Below, one piece after another: positions 30,867 through 40,532 of a stretch of DNA of 64,000 nt; within the stretch, counting starts at the first letter, position 1, and each line of letters begins with the position of its first letter. Location: contig JAKZAP010000009.1 of the NCBI GenBank assembly GCA_023053575.1, positions 12,753,869 to 12,817,868 of the forward strand. Reading direction: 5' to 3'. This DNA comes from Branchinecta lynchi (Eukaryota > Arthropoda > Branchiopoda > Anostraca > Branchinectidae). The notes under the pieces are model-generated. The model was not told the origin of the DNA. It did no database searches and worked only from the letters and a program-made list of their open reading frames with translations. The position numbers and the translations under genes are program-made.

Positions 30867-32912
30867 AGTTCAAGTTCAATGGGTTTATTAACAATACAAA
30901 ATAAATCATACATAAACAAAACACTCAGTCCATTTCTGGACGCCGAGAACCACAATCATTACATTTTAAACATAATACGCAGAATGGTCACTGCTCCTGC
31001 TCTCAGACACAACCTTGCCTCTCAAAAAACAAAACAAAAAAACTTACCAATTACCTTCCTGCACCTTGCCCCCGGGGAAGCCACCCCATCATAAAAAAAA
31101 TAAAAAAATGTTATTATTATTTATTCTTAAGCATAATTTTTTTATTTTTATTTTATCAGACCTTATTTAATTATTCTTCTGTAATGCTAATAAATAATTT
31201 TTTACTTTTTTTTTAAATGACGCAAGAGAGCTCCTACCTCTCAGCTCATCTGGGATCCGGTTCCATATTTTTGCACATGTTATGTTTGGGGCAAAATCTG
31301 ATCGTACAGTCGGGGTGAAGGGTATTTGCAGGTTTGATGATGATCGGGTCCGATTATGCTGGTCCGAGATAGGTCGAAACAATGTTTTGAATGAAGATGG
31401 CAGCTCACCAGCTAAAAACTTAAAAACAAAGGTCAAGCATGACAGTTGATGCAGCGACTCCAGTGACAAGTACTCTTCATTTTTTCCAACTATTATCAGA
31501 CATCGTTTGTGAATCGAGCTCAGTTTTCGCAGGTGAGATTTGAAGGTCGATTGCCAGATCATTGCACAATACTGTATATGGGGTTTTATAAGAGCGTTGT
31601 ACAGGAGGACCAGTGTTTTCTGCGGCAAGGTGTTCTTCAGTTTTTTTATTATTCCGAGATTTCGGGATAGCTTCAGCTCTACTGCTTGGATGTGATGGAG
31701 GAATGACAGGTTCTCGTCAAGGAGGACTCCCAGGTATTTTGTGAAGCGCTTTTCTGGCCGACTGATCAGACCTCTTGATGTTTGGATACCACATATCTCT
31801 GGCTGGACACTTCCGACCCGAGAAAACAATAAAACGCAAGATTTATCAAGATTAATAACAAGTCGGTTAGCATCCATCCAGAGATATGTCTCCTCCAAAA
31901 TATCCCTCAGTTTAGACATGAGCTTTGTCTTATCCGTTTCACAGCAGCCAAGCGTAGTATCATCGGCGAAAGCCACGAGCTCATCATCGTCATCTTCGGG
32001 CTGGAAAGAATCCTGAACGTAGCATAGCTTACAGCAGCGAGGATTTGTGCGTTCCGGGTTTAGCACTCGACTCATATCGTTAACATGGATCAGGAATAGC
32101 AGTGGTCCTAATATTGAGCCCTGGGGGACACCACAGTTGACGAGTACATCGTTTCCTGGATCTTCTCCCATATAAATCCTGCGGTCCCTCAGATACGATC
32201 CGAACCAATCCAGAGCTTCGCCTCTTATTCCTATGTGCTCCAGTTTCCCGAGAAGAATTGAATGGTACATACTATCAAATGCTTTTCTGATGTCAAGCAG
32301 AACCGCTGCAGGTAGTAGGCCAGAATCCAGAGCTTTGTTTATCCATAAACTCAAGGCCGTTAGTGCATCTTGGGTGGAGTGCCCTGGTCTGAACCCAAAC
32401 TGGCGATTATTAAGAAACCCTTTCTTCTCGAGAAACTGGAGTAGCTGCTGTTGCATAGGTTTCTCAAAAACTTTTGAAAAAACTGAAAGAATCGAGATGG
32501 GTCTGTAATTAGCCGGATCAACTCGAGAACCTCCTTTGTGCAGTGGAATTATTCTTGCTTTCTTTAGCAGTTCTTGGAAAGTACCCTTTTGCAATGACAA
32601 ATTTATCAAGTAAGTAAGAGGTTCTATGATTGACGGAGCAACTGCTTTCAACACTTTAGTGTGTACTCGGTCGAATCCAGAAGCAGAATTGCCTCTTAGA
32701 TTTCGTATGATTAGCAGAATTTCAGATGGAAAGACAGGTGCGACTGCCATTGATTTAGTGCATGCCGGACCAAGGTAATCTTTAAAACTCTTAGCGGGAT
32801 TTCCAACAGAATCTGCTGTTTTTTTGCCCACCTCTGCAAAAAACGCTCCCAATGCAGTTGCAACGTTTTCTGGTCCCGTTACAGTTTCCCCATTAACAAT
32901 TAGTTTTGATGG
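30867..32912 (-). mobile_element. LINE-C, 5'-truncated, inserted in LINE-B ORF1
   Basis: A minus-oriented insertion flanked by AAGTTCA (30860-30866 and 32913-32919), with an AAGTTC microsatellite tail on the left (30867-30878). It contains the RT frame 32852-31167 and an A+T-rich 3' UTR. It lacks the endonuclease, so it is truncated as usual. It must post-date LINE-B. Confidence 0.8.
31167..32852 (-). CDS. LINE-C reverse transcriptase fragment
   Basis: 561 residues, open throughout. The frame also continues upstream to the insertion edge at about 32912, so the first Met is not a true start. Motifs: SASGFDRVHTKVLKAVAP, YRPISILSVFSKVFEK, FGFRPGHSTQDAL, LLDIRKAFDSM, CGVPQGSILGPLLFLIHVND and VAFADDTTLG with the catalytic ADD. 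The VPQGSILGPLLF style is typical of CR1/L2/Jockey-group enzymes. After the polymerase, a helical thumb-like tail ends LALQKNN. No endonuclease is present. It is a dead-on-arrival copy with an intact frame, hence recent. Confidence 0.85.
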   Translation of the reverse strand: MGAFFAEVGKKTADSVGNPAKSFKDYLGPACTKSMAVAPVFPSEILLIIRNLRGNSASGFDRVHTKVLKAVAPSIIEPLTYLINLSLQKGTFQELLKKARIIPLHKGGSRVDPANYRPISILSVFSKVFEKPMQQQLLQFLEKKGFLNNRQFGFRPGHSTQDALTALSLWINKALDSGLLPAAVLLDIRKAFDSMYHSILLGKLEHIGIRGEALDWFGSYLRDRRIYMGEDPGNDVLVNCGVPQGSILGPLLFLIHVNDMSRVLNPERTNPRCCKLCYVQDSFQPEDDDDELVAFADDTTLGCCETDKTKLMSKLRDILEETYLWMDANRLVINLDKSCVLLFSRVGSVQPEICGIQTSRGLISRPEKRFTKYLGVLLDENLSFLHHIQAVELKLSRNLGIIKKLKNTLPQKTLVLLYNALIKPHIQYCAMIWQSTFKSHLRKLSSIHKRCLIIVGKNEEYLSLESLHQLSCLTFVFKFLAGELPSSFKTLFRPISDQHNRTRSSSNLQIPFTPTVRSDFAPNITCAKIWNRIPDELRGRSSLASFKKKVKNYLLALQKNN

Positions 32913-34190
32913 AAGTTCAGATGGGGGGCTGGATCAGCGATTCATTTCAGTATGAAATGCCCACATCGGTCCAGTGTCGTTGCCATGCTGCCGGAGTCGC
33001 GTCTCAACCTGGGATTAGCGAGGGGCTAGTGGCTCAATCTTCATGCGATCTTTCAGACTTTACAAAGACTAATATTCGCGAAACCGAAATTTCGCACGTG
33101 GTCGTGAATTCGTCCCTATTCTTTGCTCGTGAGGCATTTGCATCCGGTATTTTGAGTGATGAAATTTCAGATGTAATGGCAAAGTCGTACCCATTTGACT
33201 CGCTTAAAAGCACCAAACTTCTCTTATGGACATTTTTGGGCAGTTCGGGAAAAATTTTGGAAAGAAGAGGCAACCTCGCACAACACTGCAGTTGATATAG
33301 TTAAAATGATCTGTGAACTTGATGCTAAATCTTTCGTTTGGCCGATCATAGTTCCTCGGTCTCCTAGAGAGATTCCTATTCTGAAATCCGACGTTTCGGT
33401 TCGTTTAGACCGTTTAATGAGTGACTGCAATCGTAAAATGGAAATTTCCTTGTCATCATTGCAAAGAATTGAGACGGCTCTTGCAAAAGGAGGGATACCA
33501 GCATCAAACATGACGTCGCATGCGACACCTACATCTGTCTCCGAGTGGCCCCCCCTCCCCCCTCCAGCTGACACTGCAGAGGTCTTTACGATCTCGAACT
33601 TTCCAAGCTCCCTCAACAACCCAATCTCTCGGAAAAAGGAGTTTGATAAGCTCGCCTCCAAGGGAATTCAAAAAGTGAGTGCAAACAAAGATGCAATTGT
33701 AGTGAGCGTGAATTCTGCTAGTGCCGAAAGTTTTTCTGCCAGCCTTAAGAGCAGCTTTCCAGATTGTAACGTTTCGAGCAAGAAAAATGTCTGGTATGGT
33801 ATCATTCGAGGCGTTGATCCGTCCCTAGAAATTGAAAACCTTGCTTGTGATTTTGAAGGAGTGGTTAGCTTCGCTCGTTTCGGAAAGTCTCCAACTATCA
33901 AAGCTTGTTTCAAGTCAGAAGCATTCCTGAAGTTTTATATTGTTCATGGTTTAAAGATTGGGTATGAACTGTTTCGTGTGAATAAGGATAGAAAGCTCCC
34001 AAGGCGCTGCTTTAAATGTCAGGGTTTTGATCATGTGGAAAAACAATGCATGGCACCCGTTCCGGTTTGTGCTCGTTGTGCCGGGCCTCACTCAAGCTCC
34101 AGGGAGAGCCCTTGTTCTAACCCGGTTGCGTGCCCATTGCCAGTCGAGCAGCCACCCTTCATTCAGTTTTTCTTGCCCAGTTGTGCGTAA
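32913..34190 (+). CDS. LINE-B ORF1, C-terminal part with CCHC zinc knuckles (frameshifted)
   Basis: Resumes after LINE-C. A first frame (to about 33215) includes SDVMAKSYPFDSLKS. The reading then shifts to the frame running to the TAA at 34190, with YGHFWAVREKFWKEEA, a Pro-rich hinge (EWPPLPPPADTAEVFTI), an RRM-like central region (VWYGIIRGVDPSLEIENLA) and two zinc knuckles. These are RCFKCQGFDHVEKQC (CX2CX4HX4C) and VCARCAGPHSSSRESPC. The knuckles imply RNA binding. The frameshift and the LINE-C insertion make this copy inactive. ORF2 begins 17 nt after the stop. Confidence 0.75.
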
Positions 34191-34207
34191 AAACCTGAAA
34201 TAGTATT

Positions 34208-36856
34208 ATGGCTACTTATTTAAATGTCGTTTCTTTTAATTCGAATGGAGTTTCCGGAAAACTCCCCATCCTTAGCCAGTTTCTTTGTGATAATCAGTCC
34301 GTACTTTGTTTGCAGGAACACCACCTGCTTGATCATTCACTCCCACTGTTAAATTCTATAAGTAATTCTCATGACGTTCTTTCGGTCCCGGCTAGACCAA
34401 CCGGTGGTCGTCCATCGGGTGGTATTTCAACTTTTATCCCTAAACATCTGAGTGCGTCAGTTTTATTTTCTGATTGTTGTTTCATTGCTGTAAGTTTCCA
34501 CGATTGTGTTTTAATCAACTGTTATTTCCCGACAAATTATAATGATGATATATCGCTTGAAGATTTTAATGCATGCTGTTTCAGACTTGATCGACTCATT
34601 TCTCGCCTTAATTCACTTAAAAATATTTTTATCTTGGGTGATCTAAACTGTAATCCATTGGATCATGACGAACGTAGTACTATTTTTAATTCATGTTTCC
34701 CACGATTTAAATTATTATCTAAATCCCAAGATTTCACGTACACTCATTGGTCGGGAAGCACGAGTAATCTTGACCACGTTCTAAGTAACCGCGATTTCCC
34801 AACAACCGTGCTTGTAGTAGATGATTTTCCTATAAGCGACCATATGCCTATTTCATTTTCTGTTTCACTACGTATTTCAGGACCCCAGTTTTCAAAGAAT
34901 CATAAAACAGCAAAAGCTAAGTTTTCCCGAATGGTTTGGGATGAGTCGTTGAAGCTTCATTATCAAAGAGAAGTTGATCTTATTGCGGCAAAAATTCAAA
35001 TCCCTACAGAATTTCCTCTTACGTCTAATATAGAGCTTGAGTTAAATTGTATATATTTTCAGCTAGTTCATTGTTTAAGGGTTTCGGCAAAAAAGGTTTT
35101 TCAATCCAAAACTGTTGTTGTTGGGACTGAAAAACCTTTTTGGTCGCTTAATTCTTCGCTGGTAGAGAGTAATTATGAGGCTAAGTTAGCTTACGTCAGA
35201 TGGAAGGCACTCGGTAAACCCCGTGATGGACTTTCCTTCCGGTGGATGAAAGAGAAGAAGGCTATTTTTCAGGCCGAACTTAGGCAACACAATAACTGCC
35301 TTATGGAGGATGCTGATCTTGATAAGCTTAAAATTTGGAAAGCGCTACGTAGGTCTAAGCATCTAAGTGAACCACCACCTGATTCTTTCCCGTCTGTTGC
35401 TGATTGGGAAACACATTTTAAGTCCACCCTGTCTTCGTCTAACGATTTTCCATCTGACGTAACTGAGCTAGACTCTATATTAAGTGACTTTCCTTCTGAC
35501 CACGTAATTGTACATCAAGATTTACTTTTGGCTCAAAAGAAACTTAAGTTCCAATTATCGCCTGACCATGATGGGCTTTTTTCAAACCATCTCAAGTTTG
35601 TATCCCCAACGTTCCTTTTAACTTTTCTTGCTTTTTTTAATTTAATTTTATCGGTAGGTCGTGTTCCTTCATCTTTTAAAACTGGTTTGATTTCCCCTAT
35701 TCTAAAAAATGGAAAGAAGGATTTAAAATCTTGCGGTTCTTATCGACCAATAACCAAGGGTTGTATTATTAGTAAACTTTTTGAAATGTGTTTTAAAAAT
35801 ATGTTTGAAGGCCTTGATGTCGGGTTAAACCAGGTTGGATTTAAAAGGGGTATGGGTTGCGATCACGCGCACGCTACTTTTTCCACTTTAATCAATGATG
35901 CGCGAGTGAGCGGACAACCACTTTATACGCTTCTGATTGATATAAAAGGTGCTTTCGACAATATTTCTCATGCGGCTGCTCTTCTATCCCTTGTGTATAA
36001 TGGTATTCCCCGTTCTGTTGTGCGTGCTTTAAGGTCCTGGTACAATGGACTGAACGTTCAAGTGGCAATTCGTTCCCCAAAAATTCTGTCTAATTTAATT
36101 TCAGTGGGAAAAGGCGTTAGACAAGGTGGAATTTTATCACCATATATTTTTAATGCATGTTTGGCAGATTGTCTTCGGTCGCTTAAGACTTCTTTAATGC
36201 ATTTTGCACGTGATGTAACGTTTTTAGCATATGCTGATGATATTATTATTTTAAGTCGGTCAAAGGAAAAATTAATTGAAAACTTTAACATTCTAGTGTC
36301 TAAATTGGGGCAGAAGGGTCTAATAATTAGTTCTGAAAAGTGTAATTATTTTGTGATTAGTAGTTTGCCCACACAGAATTCCCCTCTGGATTGTGGTGGG
36401 GGGATTGTTTTCAGCCCTGTTGAGAAAGTTATGTATCTTGGAATCCCTTACTCATCTAATACCCGAGATTGGAAACTTATCCTTATTCAACATGTGCAAG
36501 ATAAAATAAGAAGAGCATTCGGTGCTGTTATTCGTTTACGAGGGATGTATCGCAGAGATGTTCTTGGTTCTATTTATACGGCTGTTGCACTTCCTCACAT
36601 TCTTTTTCCGTCTGCTTTCTTTTCTTCTTTCCGTCCTTCTGAACTTTCTGCACTAAAAGTTACTTATTATAAATTCTCTAAATTCCTTCTTGGCTTCCCG
36701 ATTTCTGCGAGTAACTCTTTCCTAACTTCGAATTTTAAAGTGAAGAATCCTTTGGAAACTTTAAATGGTAAAATTCAGAACTTTCATAAAAAGGCTGACA
36801 ACATTCTTCTTCATCACAACCTTTTTCCTTTTTTCACAAAAAAGTCCCCTGCTTAG
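34208..36856 (+). CDS. LINE-B ORF2: EEP endonuclease and reverse transcriptase
   Basis: 882 residues from an ATG, uninterrupted. Endonuclease: VVSFNSNGVSGKL at the start, Glu37 in CLQEHHLL, GDLN (144-147), GSTSNLDH (183-190) and SDH (210-212). Reverse transcriptase: SYRPITKGCIISKLFE (511-526), LLIDIKGAFDNIS (575-587), GVRQGGILSP (636-645) and AYADD (674-678). The C-terminal region continues to KKSPA with no obvious zinc finger. The frame is fully open, unlike ORF1. It is compatible with a trans-acting polymerase if transcribed, though expression is not shown. Confidence 0.88.
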   Translation: MATYLNVVSFNSNGVSGKLPILSQFLCDNQSVLCLQEHHLLDHSLPLLNSISNSHDVLSVPARPTGGRPSGGISTFIPKHLSASVLFSDCCFIAVSFHDCVLINCYFPTNYNDDISLEDFNACCFRLDRLISRLNSLKNIFILGDLNCNPLDHDERSTIFNSCFPRFKLLSKSQDFTYTHWSGSTSNLDHVLSNRDFPTTVLVVDDFPISDHMPISFSVSLRISGPQFSKNHKTAKAKFSRMVWDESLKLHYQREVDLIAAKIQIPTEFPLTSNIELELNCIYFQLVHCLRVSAKKVFQSKTVVVGTEKPFWSLNSSLVESNYEAKLAYVRWKALGKPRDGLSFRWMKEKKAIFQAELRQHNNCLMEDADLDKLKIWKALRRSKHLSEPPPDSFPSVADWETHFKSTLSSSNDFPSDVTELDSILSDFPSDHVIVHQDLLLAQKKLKFQLSPDHDGLFSNHLKFVSPTFLLTFLAFFNLILSVGRVPSSFKTGLISPILKNGKKDLKSCGSYRPITKGCIISKLFEMCFKNMFEGLDVGLNQVGFKRGMGCDHAHATFSTLINDARVSGQPLYTLLIDIKGAFDNISHAAALLSLVYNGIPRSVVRALRSWYNGLNVQVAIRSPKILSNLISVGKGVRQGGILSPYIFNACLADCLRSLKTSLMHFARDVTFLAYADDIIILSRSKEKLIENFNILVSKLGQKGLIISSEKCNYFVISSLPTQNSPLDCGGGIVFSPVEKVMYLGIPYSSNTRDWKLILIQHVQDKIRRAFGAVIRLRGMYRRDVLGSIYTAVALPHILFPSAFFSSFRPSELSALKVTYYKFSKFLLGFPISASNSFLTSNFKVKNPLETLNGKIQNFHKKADNILLHHNLFPFFTKKSPA

Positions 36857-37508
36857 TTTGTTTATTTTGAGCTCTTTTTTTATTTTTTTTTTCATGTACT
36901 TCATTCTATATTTAGTAGGCTAAATTGTCTTTAAAGTTTAACTGAAAAGGGCAGAGAAGGGACAGTCTTGTTACCCCTCACTTATTCACTTAGAGAGGCT
37001 TGAAGACCCGATGAAAATGCGTTACTTTGTTGCTCCACTATTCACGAATAACCAATTTTCAAATAGTGGAATTTCCCAGCCAGATTTCTGGTACTACCTG
37101 TGTCGCATGCTTGACGAAAAAGTTTTATGAACATTTTTTTGTTCAGGCACTAAGCAGCCTTCACCAAGCTTATCACCGCCCACTGAAAAGCCGCGTCTGT
37201 GTGCCGATTCAAATGTTCCGCGTCATAGTAGAATTTACGCTGTGGGGACAGCCGTAGATACTCTGAACCTCACTACGAGAGCAGATAGTGGAAAATCAAA
37301 AAATCTCTTAGCAGAATACAAATAACTCAGTGTATTCAACTAAATGATACAAAAATAAGTTTGCTTTTCACTTAAACTTTAACGGTCAGCTGTTTATTAG
37401 TATGTAAGTGTGTGTGAGTTTGACTGACATGTTGTTGTTCCTTTTTATACATTACTCTTCAGTTTTGAAGGATTCAAATAAATAATAATAATAATAATAA
37501 TAATAATT

Positions 37509-37582
37509 CGAGAACAGTGGATCGACCGACAGACCGAAAAGTGATCGGAATATGGCACTTGAGCGAAGCTGCAAGTGCCATA
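37509..37582 (-). mobile_element. R2 element, 5' terminus with hairpin (continuation of 27730-30165)
   Basis: After the LINE-B tail, CGACCGACAGACCGAAAAGT leads to TATGGCACTTGAGCGAAGC and GCAAGTGCCATA (37550-37581), a terminal hairpin. In complement this is the R2 start also seen at 48507 and 51489. The whole R2 copy is thus 27730-37582 with LINE-B removed. Confidence 0.7.
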
Positions 37583-37755
37583 CAAATCTTGCAGTATTGC
37601 TATTGGGATTAATATTGTCTGTACTGAGATAAGATTATTTCCAAAGATAAGACTAATCCCAGTAGCAAATACTACAGTTAACTTTAATCCCACTAATCCC
37701 AGTAGCAAATACTACAGTTAACTTTAATCCTTTCTCGGAGAAACTTTTTACAGTG
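37583..37755. mobile_element. MITE-3 copy with internal 43-bp duplication
   Basis: Starts at AATCTTGCAGTATTGCTA just after the R2 hairpin and ends TTTTTACAGTG. The segment ACTAATCCCAGTAGCAAATA onward is duplicated in tandem with almost no difference. Confidence 0.6.
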
Positions 37756-37980
37756 TGCCAATAGTCGCTTACTTTCGACTTTTCTTCTCCGGGGCACTAC
37801 TGCTATGAGCTGTTTTAAGAGGTAACGAATTGTGAAGTTCTGCATAGCTCCTAAACTCCGCTCGTTTGCATCGGACAGGGCGTCGGGAATCTATTCAACT
37901 GCGCATGGTCGTATTACAGAGATCGGAGACGAAGGTTCTTTTGCTTATTTGTTCTTGGTTCCTGTTAGTCCCCCAAAATA

Positions 37981-38369
37981 GCTGCGTTGATGCAGATACC
38001 ATGGTATCTGATACGACGGGAACTGAGAATGCATTTTGTCATTTAGTAGTTACCGTGATATCTGATACTACGGTTGCTTTGCTGAAACGACAATTGAAGA
38101 ATTTGTGTTTTTAGAGGCCATCCCAAAAGAAATACGTATATCCATTCACACCACAAGTTCCAAACTTCTTTCCCACCAATTTGACAAAACCTAGGCTCTT
38201 TTGGTGGTGAGGATGAAAGTGAGATGACTGTTTCAGATACCATGGTCAGTTTAGGGTCGGAACAGTGGAATATAAATATGAGATACCACGGTAACTGGCC
38301 AGATACTCAGTAACTACAAAAACCACTTTAGACCGTGCATCAGATACCATGGTATCTGTTAAACGCAAT
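37981..38369. mobile_element. MITE-1 copy
   Basis: TA (37979-37980), then GCTGCGTTGATGCAGATACC and the ATACCATGGTAT palindrome, ending GGTATCTGTTAAACGCAAT before TA (38370-38371). The subterminal CGTGATATCTGATACTACGG series is as in sister copies. Confidence 0.75.
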
Positions 38370-38511
38370 TAATGCTCACCATCACAGACGTTAATCGAGC
38401 CCCCTGCTTGGGATAAAAGAAGGTGCGAACCTCTCTGAGGATGACAGTTTTGCACTACCCTTCTGTTCAAAAATCGAAAGGTTCTCTTTTCTGTTTATTG
38501 ACTTATTGATC

Positions 38512-38660
38512 AGTTCAGTTCAGTTCAGTTTTATTAAAATCAAAATAAAGGAACAAAATAAATTTCGACCCCTACAAAGCTCCATGGCCCGTTACATAGG
38601 GGTTAATACCACAATAATTAACAAATGAACGAGTCTAAATCTATTGTAGTATCTATTTGA
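38512..38660 (-). mobile_element. LINE 3' fragment with (CAGTT)n tail
   Basis: CAGTTCAGTTCAGTTCAGTT then TTATTAAAATC and A-rich sequence: a minus-oriented non-LTR 3' end. The middle contains GCTCCATGGCCCGTTACATA. Parent not identified. 38661-38985 shows nothing recognisable. Confidence 0.45.
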
Positions 38661-38989
38661 GATGGACGCTGATGAGGCGAGGGGGGGGGGAGAGACCAAT
38701 TCTATTGGACTGTTGTAAGGCCAACTTCAGAAGGAAATATAGTCACTAGCGTATGCTGTATTACCTTTGTATGATGTATTACAACAGCACAAACAAAAAT
38801 CATGCTAAACGGCTGCTAGTTAAATGCGACAACTATACTAAAAAGTCAATTTTTTAGCAATCTGTCACTGAAGACCTTTCAGTCAGCTGCTTGTCCTTCA
38901 ATGAGTTTTACACTGCTAAAATAAGAAAGGAAGAAGAGGAAGATCTTTGAAAAATAGGGGTTCTCCCTCTCCTAAACCTAGGCCTTTTC

Positions 38990-39120
38990 GCATCAGCCTG
39001 TCCTTGGATCCTTGCCAAGAAGTGCCGAAATATAGCTCTAATAAAATGTAGGTGACTTATCCGTTTTGCATCGTCAAGTATGATTCGCAGTCAGCTTAGG
39101 CTGAAGGAGTATTTGTGCTT
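38990..39120 (+). mobile_element. hairpin retroposon (FB) truncated copy
   Basis: TTGCCAAGAAGTGCCGAAAT, then GACTTATCCGTTTTGCA and GCAGTCAGCTTAGGCTGAAG match one arm and the one-sided 3' end of the copy at 17494-17826. The other arm is absent. Target duplications were not determined. Confidence 0.55.
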
Positions 39121-39394
39121 GAAGCTTATTGTCAGGGTTTGGCTCTGGACTGAATTCCTGCCAGATTTTCAACAGTATTATCATTTCCGTACGGAAGAGC
39201 TGAGGTTTACTGTAGCTTCCGGGCTGGCCGTGATGAAAATGAAGAAAACTGATCGTTTAACTAAGCAATCCATTGTTGAAGATGGCTATAAAGGAGAGCT
39301 AACAAAAGGGAAGAATTGAACTTGGCTGCTGGGAAAGTAAGGAAGGTAAGGCGTGTTGTTTGGATGATTTGGTTGAGCTGTTCTTATTTTGCAG

Positions 39395-39516
39395 ATTCTC
39401 ATCAGATACCTCTGGATGTGCTGGTGGATGTCACTGCGGAATACATGACACATATGGGAAAGTTGTATGTGAAGAATTTGGAGAATGACGGGATAGGCAT
39501 ATCAACCGGATTTTCG
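39395..39516 (+). CDS. SUPT7L: SUPT7L exon 4, histone-fold helix 2
   Basis: Starts with two bases completing the Asn codon from exon 3 and reads SHQIPLDVLVDVTAEYMTHM then GKLYVKNLENDGIGISTGFS. It aligns with the human block ANESVLETLTDVAHEYCLKF (TKLL), the long second helix of the Bromo_TP histone fold through which SUPT7L pairs inside SAGA. Acceptor TTATTTTGCAG ends at 39394. Donor GGTAAAAA is at 39517. It ends on a codon boundary. Confidence 0.85.
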
Positions 39517-39599
39517 GTAAAAAGAGCTTCTTTGGTTAATTTTTGGCTTACCAAACAGTTTTAGGTAAAAAGTCAACTTTGAAAATTAGACTTAAAAGA

Positions 39600-40150
39600 A
39601 TCTGTAATCCAGAAAAAAACTTTATAAGCTAAATTTCCGATTTTGGCCGGATTTCGGGTGAAATATTTTTCCAGCGACAAAGGAAGTTTCAGACATGAAT
39701 TCAGAATATCTCATTACCCTTATATCAACTATCTCAATAGCTGTAGAAACTATAATTTTGCCCCTTTATTTGAAACTACCTCCCCCCCCCTCCTATCTAT
39801 ACTGCTACGAAGCCTACACTACGTACTTGACCTGTACTTTGACTAACGATCCTCACACGGATCCAGCCACTGACTTGTTGAGATCCCCAAAAGTACACTA
39901 CTGTGACAAACAAAATAATTTAAGTCATAAAACTAAAACATCAAATTCAGTTTTTTCATTCTCTGTGTAGTCGTTAGTACAGCCGCAGAGGGATCATCTG
40001 TTTCGAACTTTTTTTCGAACTTTTTTCGAACTTTTTGTCAAAACCGGAGAATTTGTTTAAAGTTAAAATTTTATGAGATGTTGGATTGCGGGTAAGAAGA
40101 AGTGCTGAATTTCTTATATGACAATCATGTTCTTGTTTGTAGGGAGGAGT
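39600..40150. repeat. degenerate R1 fragments
   Basis: CCGATTTTGGCCGGATTTC, CATTACCCTTATATCAACT and GATCCTCACACGGATCCAG recall the minus-strand R1 interior. 40030-40125 (GTCAAAACCGGAGAATTTG, GGGTAAGAAGAAGTGCTGAA) recalls the plus-strand interior. Both are old. Confidence 0.4.
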
Positions 40151-40335
40151 TACAAATACTTAGTAAAATGCAAAACTTTAACGTTCTTCAATTTCCGGCA
40201 TCGTTTGGTCAAATCCGTACATGTCAAAATTTTATGTCACCAGTTTAAAGTGCATTTAAAGAATGTAAAAATGTTCAATGATTCTGTTATGTTTTGAAGT
40301 GTTCTCGTTCTTAAAAGAATTACTTGTCATTTCAG

Positions 40336-40532
40336 GACCCCTTGGAGCGAACACTGTTTGAGCTCAACGTACCTGGTATCCGAGAATTGGACACCTTCTA
40401 CCGGAATCGCATTTCCGGTTATCGTCGGAAACTCGTTCAGAAGTGCACATCGCTCAAACAAGACTGTGAGAGGAAAGTGAATCAAATCTACGGCGGGTTT
40501 GGAGTTCCGGACGACCCACAGCTGGATTCAAG
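40336..40532 (+). CDS. SUPT7L: SUPT7L exon 5, most conserved C-terminal segment
   Basis: Starts in phase after ATTTCAG and reads DPLERTLFELNVPGIRELDT, FYRNRISGYRRKLVQKCTSL, KQDCERKVNQIYGGFGVPDD. It aligns with human SUPT7L (DVMEQVFHEVGIGSVLSLQK, FWQHRIKDYHSYMLQISKQL, SEEYERI): identical spacing, the V(P/G)(G/I)I pivot, and the (H/N)RI-(K/S)-(D/G)-Y motif. The donor is AGGTTCG (GT at 40533). It ends two bases into a codon, matched by exon 6. This exon is the firmest basis for naming the gene. Confidence 0.88.

Larger units (their letters stand above)
30166..37508 (+). mobile_element. LINE-B, near full-length non-LTR retrotransposon split by LINE-C
   Basis: The order is 5' UTR (about 30166-30389), ORF1 (30390-30866, then 32913-34190), ORF2 (34208-36856), 3' UTR, and an (AAT)n tail at about 37482-37508. 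It interrupts the R2 element, whose sequence resumes right after the tail. Short shared bases TCGA at both junctions are compatible with a target duplication. LINE-C is inserted in ORF1. A truncated sister copy lies at 43565-45747. The clade is CR1/L2-like by motif style (VRQGGILSP, two-ORF layout), not proven. Confidence 0.8.

Noticed and set aside
31741..32508. Plus-strand Ser-rich frames opposite the LINE-C reverse transcriptase
   Set aside because: They are antisense shadows of a well-supported minus-strand coding frame.
39080..39319. 79-codon frame beginning MIRSQLRLKEYLC, just upstream of SUPT7L exon 4
   Set aside because: It starts inside the FB retroposon 3' end, and no acceptor/donor pair gives a phase compatible with exons 3 and 4.
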